Below are positions 31,961 through 32,905 of a stretch of DNA of 32,905 nt, one piece after another. The DNA is from Acidobacteriota bacterium (GTDB lineage: Bacteria; Acidobacteriota; Thermoanaerobaculia; Multivoradales; JAGPDF01). The position numbers and the translations under genes were made by a program. The stretch covers positions 1 to 32,905 of the forward strand of contig WYBK01000262.1 in the NCBI GenBank assembly GCA_011525905.1, read 5' to 3'. Each line of letters opens with the position of its first letter. Position 1 is the stretch's first letter. Below the pieces are notes generated by a model. The model was not told where the DNA came from. It did no database searches and saw only the letters and a list, made by a program, of their open reading frames with translations.

Positions 31961-32863
31961 TCAGGGTGGTGATGGCTGCCAGAGGCTCGTGTCGCCGCTC
32001 TCGAAACCGTCGCGGAAGATGCCGTCGAAGGCGAAGTGGTAGTACTCGCGCCAGAGGCTCTCCGCGACGCCGGCGTAGCCCGGGTCGCCGAGATGAATGC
32101 AGTCGCCGCCCAGCCACATCGCCTCGATCGGGCTGGGCAAGGCCGAATCGCCCGGCGGCAGCAGCGCGCCCGGCGGGATCGGCGGCTCGGCGCCGGGGAA
32201 GCCGAACGCGTACTGCATCAGGCCCCAATGGTGCACCACCGCGAGGCGGGGCCGGGTCGCCGCGAGCCCGTCGAGCAGGGAGCCCATGGCGACGATCGCC
32301 GAGTTCAACTGCAGCGGCGCCGGACCGCCCAGGCCGTCGTCCATCGAACAGCAATAGGCCAGGCAGAACGCGAACGAGAAGTCGACGAAGTTCGGATAGT
32401 CGTAGCCCGAGAGCAGGACGCGCAGCGCGGGATCGAGCGCCAGCACGTGGTCGACGACCGTGGCGACGTCGCTCGCGATCGCGACGTAGAGCGCGCCGGC
32501 GTCGGGCATGCCGAGGTACCAACCGCCGCCGGGTTCGCCGGCGAGGAAGTCGTTGCCGCCCAGGGTGATCTGGACGATGTCGATCGTCGGGTTGGCGGCG
32601 AGAGCGCCGTCGATGAGCCCGAGCATCGCCGGATCGACCCACTCGCTCGCCTCGGAGCCGGAGACCGTGGTCTCGCCGCCGAGCTCGACGAATTCGGGGT
32701 GGCCGTGGAGCGCGAAGGTCTCGGCGAGCGAGCGCGCCTGCCAGAGGAAGTCGGCCCAGCTGTCGCCGACCAGCAGGACGCGCGGGGTCTGGGCGCCGGC
32801 GAGCGGGCTCAGGAAGGCGATGCAGGCGAGCGCGGCGACGATACGGGTGCGGCTGCGGCTCAT
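31961..32863 (-). CDS. Secreted SGNH/GDSL-type hydrolase with DGFESGD-type C-terminal tail
   Basis: 300 residues. A signal peptide covers about residues 1-24 (IVAALACIAFLSPLAGA). The SGNH blocks are visible: catalytic Ser35 in VLLVGDSWADF, Gly103-Asn104 in TLGGNDFLAG, and Asp254 and His257 in GGDCIHLGDPGY, the block-V D-x-x-H. It is therefore probably an esterase or lipase-type acyl hydrolase acting outside the cytoplasm. An insert with clustered cysteines (FCLAYCCSMDD, about 166-176) may form disulfides. The last 20 residues, FDGIFRDGFESGDTSLWQPS, form a tail that I recall at the end of many otherwise unrelated secreted proteins in some phyla; it is also found as an orphan fragment at 18241-18282. 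ATG 32863 follows AGGAG, and TAGGCT (32897-32902) is a likely -10. Cleavage or anchoring at the tail is a guess. Confidence 0.88.
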   Translation of the reverse strand: MSRSRTRIVAALACIAFLSPLAGAQTPRVLLVGDSWADFLWQARSLAETFALHGHPEFVELGGETTVSGSEASEWVDPAMLGLIDGALAANPTIDIVQITLGGNDFLAGEPGGGWYLGMPDAGALYVAIASDVATVVDHVLALDPALRVLLSGYDYPNFVDFSFAFCLAYCCSMDDGLGGPAPLQLNSAIVAMGSLLDGLAATRPRLAVVHHWGLMQYAFGFPGAEPPIPPGALLPPGDSALPSPIEAMWLGGDCIHLGDPGYAGVAESLWREYYHFAFDGIFRDGFESGDTSLWQPSPP

Positions 32864-32896
32864 CTCGACCGACTCCTCGGTTCCCCCGGGGCGCTG

Positions 32897-32902
32897 AGCC
32901 TA
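32897..32902 (-). promoter_or_regulatory. Candidate -10 element (TAGGCT) for the SGNH hydrolase gene
   Basis: TAGGCT on the - strand lies 33 nt before ATG 32863. It is the same hexamer as that in front of the sigma-factor gene. Confidence 0.35.
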
Positions 32903-32905
32903 GCC

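Overview
The window is very GC-rich (I estimate about 70%) and has the look of a chromosomal segment from an Acidobacteriota-like bacterium, perhaps Thermoanaerobaculia. This rests on the mix of families: an ECF sigma factor of the TIGR02999 type coupled to a transmembrane Ser/Thr kinase with TPRs, an S46 dipeptidyl-peptidase, an ETF-quinone oxidoreductase with a Cys-rich cluster region, and a secreted SGNH hydrolase ending in a DGFESGD-type tail. It is a judgement from gene content, not a phylogeny. I see no rRNA, tRNA, CRISPR array, transposase or phage gene.

Layout. 1-7.0 kb: a truncated ETF-QO (-), a secreted S46 peptidase (+), an ABC1/UbiB-type kinase-like protein (-) and a DUF445 membrane protein (+). 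7.0-7.3 kb: a repeat-bearing intergenic region with five 13-bp tandem units. 7.3-11.0 kb: a secreted two-domain M16 peptidase (+), then a coupled pair on - (VOC-family protein, isoprenylcysteine-methyltransferase-like membrane protein). 11.1-14.4 kb: ECF sigma factor and transmembrane Ser/Thr kinase-TPR, joined by a 4-bp GTGA overlap. 14.6-18.9 kb: a SAM methyltransferase (+), a hybrid sensor kinase with a periplasmic solute-binding sensor (-), a 59-aa protein, an orphan protein-tail relic, and a CoA-binding-domain protein. 19.0-20.9 kb: a 622-aa secreted protein of unknown function with a long Pro-Thr linker.

20.9-26.7 kb is the most distinctive part. It holds all three subunits of a molybdenum hydroxylase that matches 4-hydroxybenzoyl-CoA reductase (hcrC, hcrA, hcrB), with a TetR regulator whose stop codon overlaps the hcrC start. 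The FAD subunit has the four-cysteine insertion for the extra [4Fe-4S] cluster, with cysteines at 122, 138, 146 and 155. This separates it from xanthine or CO dehydrogenases and points to low-potential reductive dehydroxylation of an aromatic acyl-CoA. A perfect 8-2-8 palindrome covers the tetR start codon and is the obvious operator candidate. Both gaps in the operon carry copies of the same roughly 230-280 bp repeat, in the same orientation, each bordered by a REP-like hairpin ending in GGGGAC/GTCCCC. A small membrane-protein gene lies on the opposite strand in one gap.

26.7-32.9 kb: a membrane-anchored unknown protein, a hotdog-fold protein, archease (+), a second hybrid histidine kinase (-), the RNA ligase RtcB (+), a blue-copper lipoprotein (-) and a secreted SGNH hydrolase (-). 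Archease and RtcB are a known functional pair, here split by the kinase gene on the other strand.

Most transcription units are preceded by a TAnnnT element on the coding strand, sometimes only 6-8 nt before the start codon, which suggests leaderless transcripts for a few genes. No clear -35 boxes or U-tract terminators are visible. The likeliest unusual biology here is the hcr locus with its palindrome and flanking repeat pair, followed by the GTGTCCCC repeat family and the DGFESGD tail signal.
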